Below are positions 32,920-44,800 of a stretch of 64,000 nt of DNA, one piece after another. The stretch's first letter is position 1; every line of letters begins with the position of its first letter. A program made the position numbers and the translations under genes. The notes under the pieces were generated by a model. The model saw nothing but the letters and a program-made list of their open reading frames with translations, was not told the origin of the DNA and did not search any database. Origin of the DNA: Marasmius tenuissimus (lineage: Eukaryota > Basidiomycota > Agaricomycetes > Agaricales > Marasmiaceae); the NCBI GenBank assembly GCA_029532415.1, contig JAQOTA010000015.1, positions 1,674,001-1,738,000 of the forward strand, written 5' to 3'.

Positions 32920-35420
32920 CTGCAATAGATCTTTTAGCCACTCTACATCAGAGGATTACGGGGGGCAACTCACTGAGTTAGTCGACAAGAGGACTAATTT
33001 GGGTGGAGATTCCGGCGATGATGGAGGGCAGGGAAACAACAGCGGTTCCGCCAACGGCAGCACCGACCTGGATTCCGAGCTCAACACCCAATGCCTTGAA
33101 ATCGATACCGAGGAAGCCAAAGGAGCCAGTGACACCGAGGTCAATACAAACGCCGAGGGAGGCCTTGATGGCGGGAACGAGGACAGCGGTAAGGCCACCG
33201 TTGAAGGTCACGACGTCGCAGCAGGACTTCAGGAAGTCACCAACACTAACGCTGCAGATAACGCGGTGCTGTCAGAGCCGGGAAACCCAAACTCCCGAAT
33301 TAAGATAACTACGTACCAAAGGTCTGCATAAATGGGTTTGATCACCTCAAGTTCCACGGAGACAGCGACCTTTAGAATGGCTGAGCAGCTGGTGAAAATA
33401 CCCTATTATGGTGGAGTGATGTCAGTACAGATGTAATGGGAATGGATTGAAGACATACGATGGCTACTTGACCGCAAAGCTTAGCACACTCATCGATAGA
33501 GATGGCCACGCCTGCGTTTCCGGCGAGAACAACGTCCACACCCAAACCTGCGAGGACGGAGATCTGTCCTTTGGCAGTAACAATAATCCCCTTGATTTCT
33601 TCGACTATCGCCTTGACCTTATCAGCAGTGCAGTCATCGGCACCAAGACCCTCTGAAAGGAGGACGAATGAGTAAACTCCCATATCCAACCGAAGGTTGT
33701 CGACTGACTGAGCTTCTCGATGAGAGGCGAAAGCTTCGATAAGCAATCGTTGAGGATCACGACGATAGAGACGTTGCCAGAGCCGCCAACTGTTCCGGCG
33801 AGCGTACCGCCCACTGCACCACCAGCCTGGATTCCGAGTTCAACGGCGAGTTTGCCAAAGTCAAGGCCGAGGAAACCGAAGGCATCTGTGGCTCCCAATT
33901 GGATGCAAACACCAAGGGAAGACTTGATGACGGGGATCAGAGCAACGACCAGGCCACCATCGAAAGTAACAATGTCGCAACAGCTCTTCAAGAATAGGGC
34001 AACAGAAACACTTTGCAAAACCGTCCGGTAAGAAAAGACGTCCAGCGTAGGAGATATTGTCACATACCAAACGTCGGCACAGAGCGAGGTGATCTCCGAT
34101 TGACTTTCAGCGGTGACGAAAACCTTGAGAAGGCCGGTCAATATACACTGCTCTACGGAGTCAGAAGACGCAAATTCAAGGCAAGAAAACGGCACTTGCG
34201 ATGGCAATGTCCCCGCACAGATAGGCGCAGTCGGTGATCGAGATAAGAGTACCCTCAGAGGAGAGGACAACCTCTTTACCTCGACCAGCGAGGCCCTGGA
34301 TCTGAGTCACGCAGCTGGAGAGTACAGACTTGATCTGCTCGGTGATCGGGCTAATCTTGTCGGATGTGCAGTTCTGGGAGCTCAAGGACTCTGAATAATG
34401 ACCATATGAACAATAAGTATCGGAGAGAGGGAGAGATCTCACTGAGTTGCTCGACGAGAGGAAGGACCTTGCTGCTGCAGTCTTTGAGAATGAGTACGAT
34501 GGAGGTTACCGTGGTGGTCGCGGTCTCAGTAGCTACCGTAAAAGCCCCGCCCGTTGTGGGGGAGGCGCTAATGACACCGCCTGCAACAGCAGTGACCGTA
34601 GCAACAGCAGTCGCACTGAGGCTGCTGAAGTCGAAGCCAAGGAAATCAAAAGACGAAGTGATTCCCAGGGTGATGCAAACACCGAGGGAGCCTTGAATGA
34701 TGGGCAAGACTGCAGCCAACAACCCTCCGTTGCCTGTAGCGACACTACAAGATGCTTGCAAAAATCGACCTATGCAGATGCTGGCGATAGCAAGTGAGTA
34801 AGACAATTATTATTATACTATACATGGAATCTTACCCTAGATCCGCGAATATGGCGATGACCGCGGTGGCTTCTCCAGAAACCACAACTTTGAGAACCGC
34901 ACTTATGCAATCGAAGACAAGCTAAATGGCGAGTGAGACCTTGGTCGTACTTGAGCTACGAGAGGCCTCACCATGACGAGGCTGGCAATCAATTTGCCAC
35001 AGTCAGACACCGACAGAACCACTCCAGAGGCGTCAGATAGCTTGACGTTGATATCGACGGAGGAGCTGACGAGAACGTTGATTTGTGCGATGCCGTCAAA
35101 TAGAACGTCCTTGATCTCTGCCACGATGGGCTCGATGTTTTTGGCAGTACAGTCCTTTCCACCAAGGGATTCTACGAGAGAAGTCAGTTGTGAGTATGTG
35201 TGATGGGTGCGAAGTTATGCTCACGGAGTTGATCGACAAGTGGTGAGATCTTGCTCTTACAATCATTCACGACGACAGGAAGAGGATTGGTGGAGCATTC
35301 ACAACGAGGGTTGAAGATCCTTGCCGAAGTGGAAACATCGCTGATCGATGCTACCGGCGCTGCAGAGGTGAAGGCGGTAGCCGCAATGAAAGAGACGAAA
35401 AGTTTGCGAAGAAGGAGCAT
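32327..35420 (-). CDS. Secreted four-unit tandem-repeat protein, unknown function, with an in-frame stop before the last unit
   Basis: Twelve exons: 35225-35420, 34972-35171, 34836-34921, 34443-34780, 34200-34390, 34068-34150, 33709-34010, 33459-33652, 33317-33402, 32974-33251, 32723-32919 and 32327-32668. A signal peptide (MLLLRKLFVSFIAATAFTSA, cleaved near AAP) precedes a short Cys-rich segment and four units of about 180-210 residues. Each unit reads roughly KxLxxxDCTxDxI, PIVxEIKxII, a DCAKL block, a VxxGEA...ADLG helix, then GGLxAxLxPxIxxSLGVCI and SFxFLGxDF, ending NDCxSKISPLVDQL in units 1 and 2. Small hydrophobic residues dominate, suggesting helical bundles stabilised by the conserved cysteines. 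At 32978-32980 the expected CAA (Q of VDQL) is TAA; read literally, the protein stops at residue 649, yet unit 4 stays open and correctly spliced (830 codons in total). No known family or function is recognised. Confidence 0.72.
32974..33652 (-). repeat. Internal unit 3 of the tandem-repeat protein (ends in the TAA codon)
   Basis: Exons 33459-33652, 33317-33402 and 32974-33251. Landmarks: KGLGADDCTADKVKAIVEEI, SIDECAKL, CSAILKVAVSVELEVIK, VTFNGGLTAVLVPAIKASLG, GSFGFLGIDF and QISPLVD followed by TAA, then CTC A and a normal gtgagt donor. Confidence 0.75.
33709..34390 (-). repeat. Internal unit 2 of the tandem-repeat protein
   Basis: Exons 34200-34390, 34068-34150 and 33709-34010. Landmarks: KSLSSQNCTSDKISPITEQI, SITDCAYL, GLLKVFVTAESQSE, VTFDGGLVVALIPVIKSSLG, DAFGFLGLDF and CLSKLSPLIEKL. 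Its first internal intron (34151-34199) starts with GC; its second is 34011-34067. Confidence 0.75.
34151..34199 (-). other. Apparent GC-AG intron in unit 2 of the repeat protein
   Basis: Donor gcaagt follows GAC ATT GCC ATC. The same place in unit 3 is GTA GCC ATC followed by gtatgt, so intron position supports the GC junction. A weak GT donor four bases further in (gtgccg), combined with an earlier acceptor, would also keep the frame, so this is likely rather than proven. Confidence 0.6.
34443..35171 (-). repeat. Internal unit 1 of the tandem-repeat protein
   Basis: Exons 34972-35171, 34836-34921 and 34443-34780. Landmarks: QSLGGKDCTAKNIEPIVAEI, SVSDCGKLI, VVVSGEATAVIAIFADLG, SLGVCITLGITSSFDFLGFD and CSSKVLPLVEQL. 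It has a Thr/Val-rich insert (TETATTTVTS) that the other units lack or have shorter. Internal introns at 34922-34971 and 34781-34835. Confidence 0.75.
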
Positions 35421-36593
35421 CACAACAGTGAGTGTCACCTATCAGTATCGGTGACTTGAGGAGCGGGGGGAGGATATTAGATAAGGAACGTAGGTATAGG
35501 GAATGGATGGCCGACCCCGGGCCAGAAAGAGAGTGAGGGGGGGAGAGAAAAAGAAAGTGCTTGTGCAGAATTTGGTGGAGGGAACCCACTATTTATACAA
35601 TGAGCCCGTGTGGCTTGTCGGGCCTTTGGATGTCACCAGAACCGTACAAAGTGATCGTGAACTAGGCAACGCTGACAGGAATGACAATTTCTTGGACGGC
35701 GGAAGAAAAAAGGGCCTGACAGTGAAGACCCAACAAAGTTCGTTATGTGGCCGTGTCCATCTGTGATCCTTTTGAGTCTCCAAAGGACTCGGTGTATGTA
35801 CTGCTCCTCGCACAACTGTCGAAAACACGACGGAGCAAGTAATGCTTATGATGGACACGAAATTGAACTTACCGACTTCCCTCCCGCAATCGATTTTGTG
35901 CACGCATTGTATAAGAGGGAGTTTCTACGCGACAGATTGTCGACATGATGGCGTTCAGGAGGTGAGTTTGCTTGTCATCCATGTCAGGACCGATCGAAGT
36001 CTTTCTCTCGATTGACAAAGCTCAAGACCAACCCCTCTAGCAGCCGTCGAGACGGTTGGGCAATTCGGCGTGAAGGCATCACGTTACGGAGGTTTTGCTT
36101 CAAACTCTAAAGCACAAACGAGCTCCGCGTATATATTGTTTCTCAGAGCGTGTGTACACCCGGAAGATCTTTCGCGGGGCCTGGTTTCGCTGCAACAATG
36201 GAGTTCCTGGCTCGTACCTGTTTGAATATGAGCCTGGAATTGGAAACACGGTAGAACGAAGTGCACATACCCCTGGCCAAGGGTTCCAGAATATTGAGTA
36301 CATCTATGAGTAGTATGTCTGATCTAGAGCGGGTCGGGCTCACCAAACAGACGGTGTATTTGCTGCCAATGGCATCGAAGCTCGGAGTCCTCGAGTGAGT
36401 TGCGGCTATGGCAGCATCAGTGCACAGCCTCTGGACCCACGTACAAATCCTCGGTCGCGGGAACTGGCATGGTCCGTGCGTAGCAAAGCCGGAGCTTAAC
36501 TTTCCCGCACGCCCACTAAAATTTCCGTTCAACTGTTGCTTTTCTCCCTCCATCTTCATCCTCTTCACTCAAATTCCTCCCTCGATCACTAGC
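35421..36593. promoter_or_regulatory. Divergent region between the repeat-protein gene and CYS4; TATA box for the former
   Basis: 1.17 kb with no supported gene; several 60-100 codon frames on both strands have no recognisable content. On the - strand TATAAAT (35591-35597) lies 171 bp upstream of the repeat-protein ATG, a plausible TATA box that would suit a regulated, highly expressed secreted protein. The last 60 bp before 36594 are CT-rich on the + strand, as for a CYS4 leader. Confidence 0.5.
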
Positions 36594-38167
36594 ATGCCTC
36601 GTATCTTAAACGACGCTCTCGAAGCCGTTGGGAACACTCCTCTCATTCGACTTGACCGGATCGCGAAGCACCATGGTCTCAAATGCAACTTATGTTGGTC
36701 GCCACACCAGTCGTTCTAGTCTGCTCTACTAACAACGTATTACGACAGTGGGGAAGGTTGAATACATGTCCTCAGGTGGATCAGTCAAGGACCGCATTGC
36801 GAAGGCGATGGTAGAAGCTGCCGAAAAGGATGGAAAGCTGATTCCAGGAAAGAGCGTCGTTATCGAGCCAACGTCTGGCAACACCGGTACGTGTTCTATC
36901 TCTCAGAGGCAAGCCATGCATTGGTGCTGACTGTGTTGGCATATATAGGAATCGGGCTCGCCATGGCATGTGCTATCAAGGTAATTAAACTGTTGACAAG
37001 AGTCCCGGAATGTATGCTGAATACTGCAAGATAAGGGGTATTCGGTGATCATCACCCTACCAAACAAGATGTCGCTCGTACGTTCATTAACTCTGATAAT
37101 TGCCTGTCAGTGCTCTGAAACACTCCTCGACCCTTATGCATCCAGGAGAAAGAAGCTGCCCTTCGCGCGCTTGGGGCAGAGGTCATCCGAACACCTACCG
37201 AGGCCGCTTGGGACGCGCCAGAAAGCCATATAGGTATAGTTTATCTCATGCCAAAGGACCTCTCGTGGCTGAATTCCTTAACGATCTCTAGGTGTCGCTC
37301 GGAAACTTCAACGTGAAATCCCGTATGGCATCATTTTGGATCAGTATGGCAACGTGAGCAGCTCTTGTTGCGTTTCGGTTCATCACAGTCTGATATTCGT
37401 CTAGGTGAACAATCCCTTGGCACACGAGCTGACTACTGGTCCGGAGATCATCGAGGCTGTTGTCTCCACACCTTCGACATCAGAAAGGCCTTCAACCGAG
37501 AAAGTTGACGTTTTGGTATCGAGTGCTGGAACAGGAGGAACTGTTACAGGCTTGTCTCGGGCTATCAAGAAAAAGCACAATAAAGCTTGTGTAGTTGTAG
37601 GGGTGGATCCGGTGAGGCTCGATCACTGGCATCTACAACAAATCATTTCTGAATCTTTTCGTTTTGCAGGAAGGGAGCATCCTCGCTGTTCCCGAGTCCC
37701 TTAACTCGAAGCGCCAAGGGGAGGCTTACTTCGTTGAGGGCATTGGCTACGATTTCATCCCCGAAGTATTGTCCCGAGACCCTGCCGACATCGATGCTTG
37801 GGTGAAAACGGATGATACAGAAGCCTTTGCGGCCGTCCAAACGATAATGCGAAAGGAGGGCTTACTAGTGGGTGGGAGCAGCGGCAGCGCACTGAGTGGC
37901 GCGTTGAAGTGGTTGAATGACACGGCCGAGGGTAGAGCGATTGCCCAGAGGGAGGACGCGAATGTTGTAATCGTGTTCGCTGACGGGTACGTATTCCGAC
38001 CCCTTCTTTGTGGGATTGATACTTACGGACGATCCAGTATTCGGAATTACATCGGGAAAGATTGGTTCCTCAATAACTCGCTCAAAGGGGAGCCGTCTGC
38101 CCTTGCCGGTGTCATTGCAAAGGTGCTACACCAACCACCACAGGTGAAGGCGCAAGTGCATCTTTAG
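36594..38167 (+). CDS. CYS4: Cystathionine beta-synthase, catalytic core only
   Basis: Nine exons: 36594-36693, 36749-36886, 36949-36980, 37036-37077, 37146-37233, 37292-37353, 37405-37611, 37670-37986 and 38038-38167; 371 residues. [11 protein letters not shown], then [14 protein letters not shown] with the PLP lysine, [39 protein letters not shown] and [19 protein letters not shown] are the CBS (rather than O-acetylserine sulfhydrylase) form. [10 protein letters not shown] is the phosphate-binding loop and VGGSSGSAL closes the core. The enzyme condenses homocysteine and serine to cystathionine in transsulfuration, in the cytosol. It stops after [15 protein letters not shown] and a short tail, so the C-terminal pair of CBS (Bateman) domains of yeast and human enzymes is absent. 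Whether that is normal for this lineage cannot be judged here. Confidence 0.92.
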
Positions 38168-38821
38168 ACAAAACGAGCATACATTTTTTCTTGGATACAC
38201 GCATATTTATATCTAGCCATGATGCACGCTTGTATATTTGCGATTCTATAGACATTTCGCGTTTTGTTAGGTGTTCATACGTATTCACAGATAGGAACAG
38301 CGCGAGGGTGACGTAGACACATTTTTTCTGTACTGAGTAGCACTTGGGATGAATAACAGGTTGAACAAGAAACAAAAGATGTAGGGTAACTAAAGAAGGA
38401 AGTGCTCCACCTAAGCAGGAGAACAAGTATCTTGTAGTTAACCATCCTTCCGTTGATTAGGCGGAAAGAGTCCATAAATTTTGGCACATCACCAGAACCG
38501 GTATGCAGCTTTGGAGGAGTAAAATCGCTGCCCGGGCAGAAAGTGGCCAGAAAGAGGGATAGAGTCAGATAGAAAAAGTACTTAGAACGAAATAATGAAG
38601 CAAACGCATAGATATTGGGAGCTACGACATGAGAGTCGACAAGTAGACGAAGAAAAATATCCGAGTTTTATATACCGCAACTTCAAACTCCGACTGCTTA
38701 GTAAGCAACACGGTCACGGATCGCGCGGCCCACTCGATCCGAAGTCACATCCAGCCCCACACTCCCAGAGCTCTTTCATCCTCGTCCATGCGCTGATTCG
38801 ACACATAGCCTCACGTTCATC
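38168..38821. other. Intergenic, no gene seen
   Basis: 654 bp between CYS4 and TEL1, both on the + strand. AT-richer in the first half, as expected for a 3' UTR. No motif or frame of note. Confidence 0.5.
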
Positions 38822-41800
38822 ATGGGAAAGAACGACGACGAGGGACTGAGGAAGAAGCGGCAGAAGGCTGCCCTCACCGTTCGCAGGATTTGCGACAGTC
38901 TCAGCAGCGACAAGATCAAGGAACGGCAGGAAGGCCTCGAAAACCTCAAGACTGCCTTCTCTTCTGATATAATTATCAACAACTTTGGAATTACGGAGGG
39001 GGGAAAGTCAGACGCGAACTCATGGCTTGCCCTTTTCCAATCGTTATTCCGGTGTGTGCATCTAGAGAGGACAGCTGCGACGAAGAACACCACGCAGAGC
39101 GTCGCGGCAGCGGAGAGAAGGCTAGCAGAGGCAGCGAGGACGGTTCGGTGGTTGATTGAGAAGACAAGGCGAATGGTGAATAGGAAGGTCACCACTCCAC
39201 TTTACGACCATCTTTCCCAGTCGATCATCCACAAGAATGAACTATTGGGCCCATTGGTCCTGGATTATGTCAAATCCTTGGAATCTCTGCTGGGCTTCAC
39301 TCCCCATCTGGAGCATTTAAAAACAGAGAAATGGCTCGAACTCGTGGAGCTATCTTTCAATGTCATCCTCGGGGACGGTCTGAGGACAACCTTTGACGAA
39401 GATGATGGTCTCGATGCCACAGAAAGCGCTGCCCCCAGCCCAGCACCTACAACCCATTCCGACGACATGTACATCGAAGATTCGTTGATGGACGTGGATG
39501 AAGAAGAAGTAGGAACACCTCGGCCAAAGAAACGTCGTCGAGGGGAAACACCCCAGCCTTCTGGCTCGCGCGCAACTCCTGCGTCCTCTCGACCTTCCAG
39601 GTCCTCCGGAAATCGAATTGCAGTCACCCCAGAGCAAGTGGCATTCACATCACTTCTTGCGACTTTGATATCCTCTCCATACGCCCCCTTCGGTTCTGCC
39701 GACTATCCCTATGTCACATCCTGCGTTCTAAGCCGTCTCGTACGATTCCTCCAAATGTACCCTACTGACACAACCCTTCACCATGACTTCCTTCGTATTC
39801 TGACATCTACATTGACCCACATATCATACAACAACACGTCGTTGATGACCACATTCGCACGCAAAAGCTGGGAAAGCTTGGTGAAACTTTGGGATACGAA
39901 GAATAAAAGTCTTAAGGAAGGGTTGATCTCGGTTTTCCGAGTGTTGTTTCCCTTCCTTACCTCCCGACATAAGGCAACAGGGACCGAGTACTCCGAGATG
40001 CTTTGGAGTCTGTGGAATGTGCTGGACATCGAGGGAGGCAATAAATGGGGGCTAGAGGTGCTATCGATGGACAACTTGCGGCTGGATCTGTCCCATAAAG
40101 ATGGGAAGGAGGCTTTTGTTGCAAGTGTCTTCAGGTCCGGAGACGCCTTCGATCGATTGCAGGCCATGACGTGGGCCATACTCGAACTACAGGCAGATTG
40201 CGCAGAAAAGGTGTGTTGTCCTTCAGGTGTCGCTCGTTCTGGAGGCTGATGCAACTCGTCAGCTCTATCATCATTCCGAATCGGTTCACTCAGTATCCAG
40301 TTCTTCGAGGTCAAACCAAGGTTGGGGTAAACGGGCTCGCGTCGAGAACCCATTGACATCCATACTTACATCCATCCGAACAACACTTTCGTCGAATTCG
40401 CGAATCTATCATCTCCAGATCCTCCTGTTCTTCATAGATAGACATTGGGCTGTCCTGAACCGAAGCACAAAGCAGGAGGTGTTTACCACTCTTTTGCAAC
40501 TTATATCGGTTGATGACAAGGATGGAGCAGTGCAAAATTGGATAATGTTGTGCTTTGCTGCCATTGCGTCGGCTGATTTCAGCTCGGGCGAAAACTCGCC
40601 TTATCTGAGTTCCACTCCAGCTTCGTCTTTCTCTTCATTATTACCCTTGTACTCGACCCAGGCCTTACGCGACGCGCCCCCGTCATGGGAGCTGGTTTGG
40701 ACTCATGCGATACGTCGTACGAACAGCTCTGCGTTCTGTCGTGCCGCCTGTCATACAGCACTCGCAATCATGTCGCATCCAGACATCCAATCCACCCGAA
40801 AGTCTTTCAAGCGACCCCCCCTTTCGCCGCAGCGAGTAGTCACTGACCTCGAGGCATTGCTGAAGGATTTGGACGTCCAGGGTCCATCCTCCCCCTGCGA
40901 TTCCATCTGTTCTTTCCTTTCGTTAAGTCTACGAGTCGTGAATCAGGATGTTCGGATTTTTCGACTGCAACTTGAAGAGAAAGTTCTCAGTTGGCTTACA
41001 GGATTCTGGCAATTGGGCCATATCGATCCCCATGCCGTCCAGCTATACCTCGTCAAGGATATTCTGACGTTACTGGAGACGATCTGCACTTCCTCCAAGC
41101 ACAGCGCGCTCATCTGCGAGACATCCCTTCCCCCATGTCTCACGGCGGAGACTCTAGTCAACATGGAGAGGCTACGAATAATTCGCGGCTTCGTTCTAGA
41201 GGCCCGTCTTCCTGAGTTTTCCCCCAATGCCTCTGGTGGCGAACTACCCCGATCCATGGATCCCTACACCACACATATCGCCCTTACAGATATCATTCCT
41301 TCCGAAGCTGACGTCATCGAACCTCGAGCACGGGAAAAGCGGATTTCAAGCTTTTTCCTGAAAACCCTGGAATCTCTAACCTCCCATTGGCACCCTGCAG
41401 ACCAAGACAATCCACCGAGGGCGGAATGGGTCAAACAGGTCCTTGACATAGTGGTCATTTCACTTGCTTTCGAAGCTGTTCTGTACCTGAACGGGGTACG
41501 GTGGGATAGGAGATTGATCCATGCCGCCTGCAGGTTGATAGGGCTTGTAGCGCCAGTCTTGGAGAGCGATAAATGGACATTGGACGAAAAGTGTTCCGTC
41601 TTACATGCCCTCGAGCCACTGGTATCCACGGGGATGAAGGATGATAACGAGCCACCGTGGGTCGCTATGTTGACAGCTAGGGCGTCCACTGGTGTTCGGT
41701 ACGAGGTTTTGAGGACGCTGATACCCGAAACTACAACGGAGACAACCTTGCACTCTACGACGCGTCACCTGCGCCTTCTGTGGTCCAATTTTGAGGTGCG

Positions 41801-44800
41801 TCATTCATTGCGACAAACAGTGAGAAAATAATAACTTATCGCCGTGTGGAAACACAGGTCCAAAGTTGTTTTAGCGATGTTTTTGTTAGCTTGCGCGCGG
41901 CCCTCGAGAACGTCGTGTCCCAAGGCTTGGAAGATGGCGGCAAAGCCTTCGACGCGGATGATAAAGATGGATTTGGACCTATCAAAACTGCGGAGAACCA
42001 AATCAAGGGCGATCTCCTCGATGTCAGTGACAGCGAATCTACATTCATCTGTTTCATGAAGAGCTGTATCAAGTTCTTGTCCGTTGCTCCGTTGCTGCAG
42101 TCCCCCTCCGGAGAGCCTACACGTGATCAGGCTCTAATCGAAGTTCTCCTCGACTCTTCTCCCAACGCTCTCATTCAGTGCTGCGGTATACTCCTAGGTC
42201 ATGTTCGCCAGTCTACCCTCGTCCTGTCGATCAACAATCTGGACGATCTCCTCGCCAAATGGACTGAACTCGTCAGAATGTATCTGCACAATAGGAGCCC
42301 GCAGTTTTTCCTTCTCGGCCTAGCGTTATTGGATGCAAGCATGAATCTCTGGATTGGGGAAGGGGCTGCCAACGCCCATGTTGACGACCTTGTCCGCGAC
42401 ATGCTCGATCACTTTGTACAGGGTTACGACAACGGAATCCTCACATGGAGTATTAGGGACTCCTTGGCTCGCCTACTCGAGAAGTGCCTCGCCAGCGATC
42501 CCTCTCAGCAATTTTGGAGGGCAGACAAAGATTGCGACCGATCTTCTTGGCCGTCCTCCGTCCTCCAACGGATGAATGGTGACGAGGATGTCCGGGTCCG
42601 TTTTAGGGCAGCAGTAATCAGTGCTCGTCTTTTCGAGTTTGCTGCCCGTGTAGGCGAAGCTCCCATGACATTATACGGTAAAATACGGGAGTATTACTCT
42701 GCTGATATCGACAGGTAATGTCATGTTCATCTACATAGGCTTCATATTGACCTTGTTCCTCAGCTATGAATGCATGATTACTCGAATACTATCGCTTGGC
42801 AATATCATGATTGTCAGCTCTGCTGTCCGTCGTGGGCCGTATTGGCATCTGCTCGAGTTGTGCTTTCACTCGGACGTCTACACCTCACACATGGAATCCA
42901 CGCTGAGGGAGGTTGCACGTCGGATTGGCCTAGAACCATTCTCAGCCCTCTTCGAGGCGTATGCCTCACAGATTGCGTTTTCTATTCGACAGGCCGGTCA
43001 GAACGTTCTTCGTATCCCTTATCACCTATTGGGCTATAAAGACGCGAAAGAGAGGGCTGTTGCGACTTTCCGTTTGTTCACACCTGCTAATCTCCACGGT
43101 CGTGGCGCTGCTATCGAACACGGCCAACAGCTTTTTCGCGGACATTGCGAAACGATACAAAAGAGACCGGAGGATGGAATGTGGGAGTGTTTCGGAGAAA
43201 TTTTCGCCCATGAAATGCTCTCACGGATAGCACAGTCTCCAAATCTTGATGAACCGTTATCTCAGCCGTGGGATGATAGCGGGTTCATGCAACAACTGAC
43301 TTCCGCCTTCAAACGCCCTGAAAGCGACATCAAGCGTGCCATACACGAAAAGCTTGATTGCGTCGTTTCTTCTATGCTTCGCGCGATTGGTGACCAGGAC
43401 TTTTCCGTAGGCGGACCTTTGAGGGCCGCACTCGGCGTTGGTAGCACAGTCTCCGCCATATTCGAGAAGCTGACGGCATACAGGACTCCCAATGATTTTG
43501 CTCTTCACGAACCCAACCTTCCAAAGTACGACATTCGAGTTGTACTGGTTGCACTTCATCGAACCCTTCGTGCAACCGAGGTTGATCTCGATGCTCTTAC
43601 TTATCACGTGCTCCAAGAACTCTCCTCCTCCGTAGAATCGTCGCAAATAGTCAATGAGCAGATCCGCCTGGCTAACGCCATCACCGTCTGGTTAGCGCTC
43701 CAGCACGAACGCTTCCGAAGCCATACCTTGTTGCATGCCGCTATCCGCGGACAATGTGCCTTGCTTGCACAAGTTGACCTGGCCCGTTCCGCGCAGTCCG
43801 TCCTCGAATGGTGTTTCGATCGTTACCGCGCGAATGCACATCAAGATGCTCGCTTTCCTGATGTACTCGTGAAGGTAGCTTGTGTCTGCTGCGAGTATAC
43901 GAAGGACTCGCACAACGCGACCGTCTCCGCCACGGGGTCAGACCTCTTGGCCTGGATAGACCAACAGGCCGTCAAACTTTCTAACGAAGCTGGGTTCGCC
44001 GGTCAAGTCCAGATTGCCCTCACTGCCTGGCCACACCCCGTGCCAACAGAGCTACATGACCTCTCATCCACTATATCGATACGAGATCTCTCGGAGATCT
44101 TGGGCGAAAACCGTGTCCCGTCCAACAAGTTCCGAATCGTCCAACGTCTTTATCAGGAGACTTCTACAAAAGAGATCGATCCCTCCCAGTTTGCCCAATA
44201 TGATTTCTGGAATCTCAAAGAATGCATTCCCCCCATTGATAGGTTGGGGATTGATGACGTCCTCTCCTTCGCCTCTTTGCTTCTCGCGAACAAAGGATCC
44301 ATTAGCAGCTTTGGAAGCGACCTCCTTTCCAGTGCAAAACCTCGGCAACACGGGCAAGGCAGTGGTGGCCGTACTGGGATGCCTGAACTTTCCATCATTT
44401 TGCCTCTATTGTCATTGTTGGAACGCGGTGATTCAAAACGCCGCCATGCCGCCTATCGAACACTCCACGCTCTCCTGGTTGCGCTGAAAGACCAACCTGA
44501 TATGCTACGTTCCTGCCCGTCGCAGTACAACGAAGAGATCCATTTTCTCAGGAGCTTCGACCCCCTTGTATCAACGCCCGAGAAGCGCGAGCTGGCGGAG
44601 TTGAACTCGGAGGGCTTTCTCGACGCCTCTAAGAGCTTCGAAGGATGGGTTGGGAGGACAGCGATATTGCTCAGCAGTATTCTCTCGGTGTCGAAACCCT
44701 TCTACGCCCAGCTGCCGTTCATCTTACGGTCTGATGCACTTTTCGCGGAACGTGCGTTGCCTATCCTTGTCCAGACCTTGCTTCAGGACCCAGACCGGGC

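Noticed and set aside
32261..33331. A 356-codon open frame on the + strand, rich in Asp, Glu, Asn and Gly
   Set aside because: It is antisense to the repeat-protein exons. It exists because the opposite strand encodes Ala/Val/Ile/Leu-rich repeats, and it has no domain, whereas the - strand shows a signal peptide, repeats and consistent splicing.
32327..35420. Idea that the repeated units are separate tandem genes
   Set aside because: Only the first unit has a signal peptide and promoter; the others begin at acceptor sites in matching phase with no start codon or gap for a promoter.
40200..40262. Possible frameshift in TEL1, because an obvious junction would leave a 16-nt intron
   Set aside because: A normal 52-nt intron (40211-40262, gtgtgt...gtcag) joins AEK to LYHHSES in frame, and the total length is then a multiple of three.
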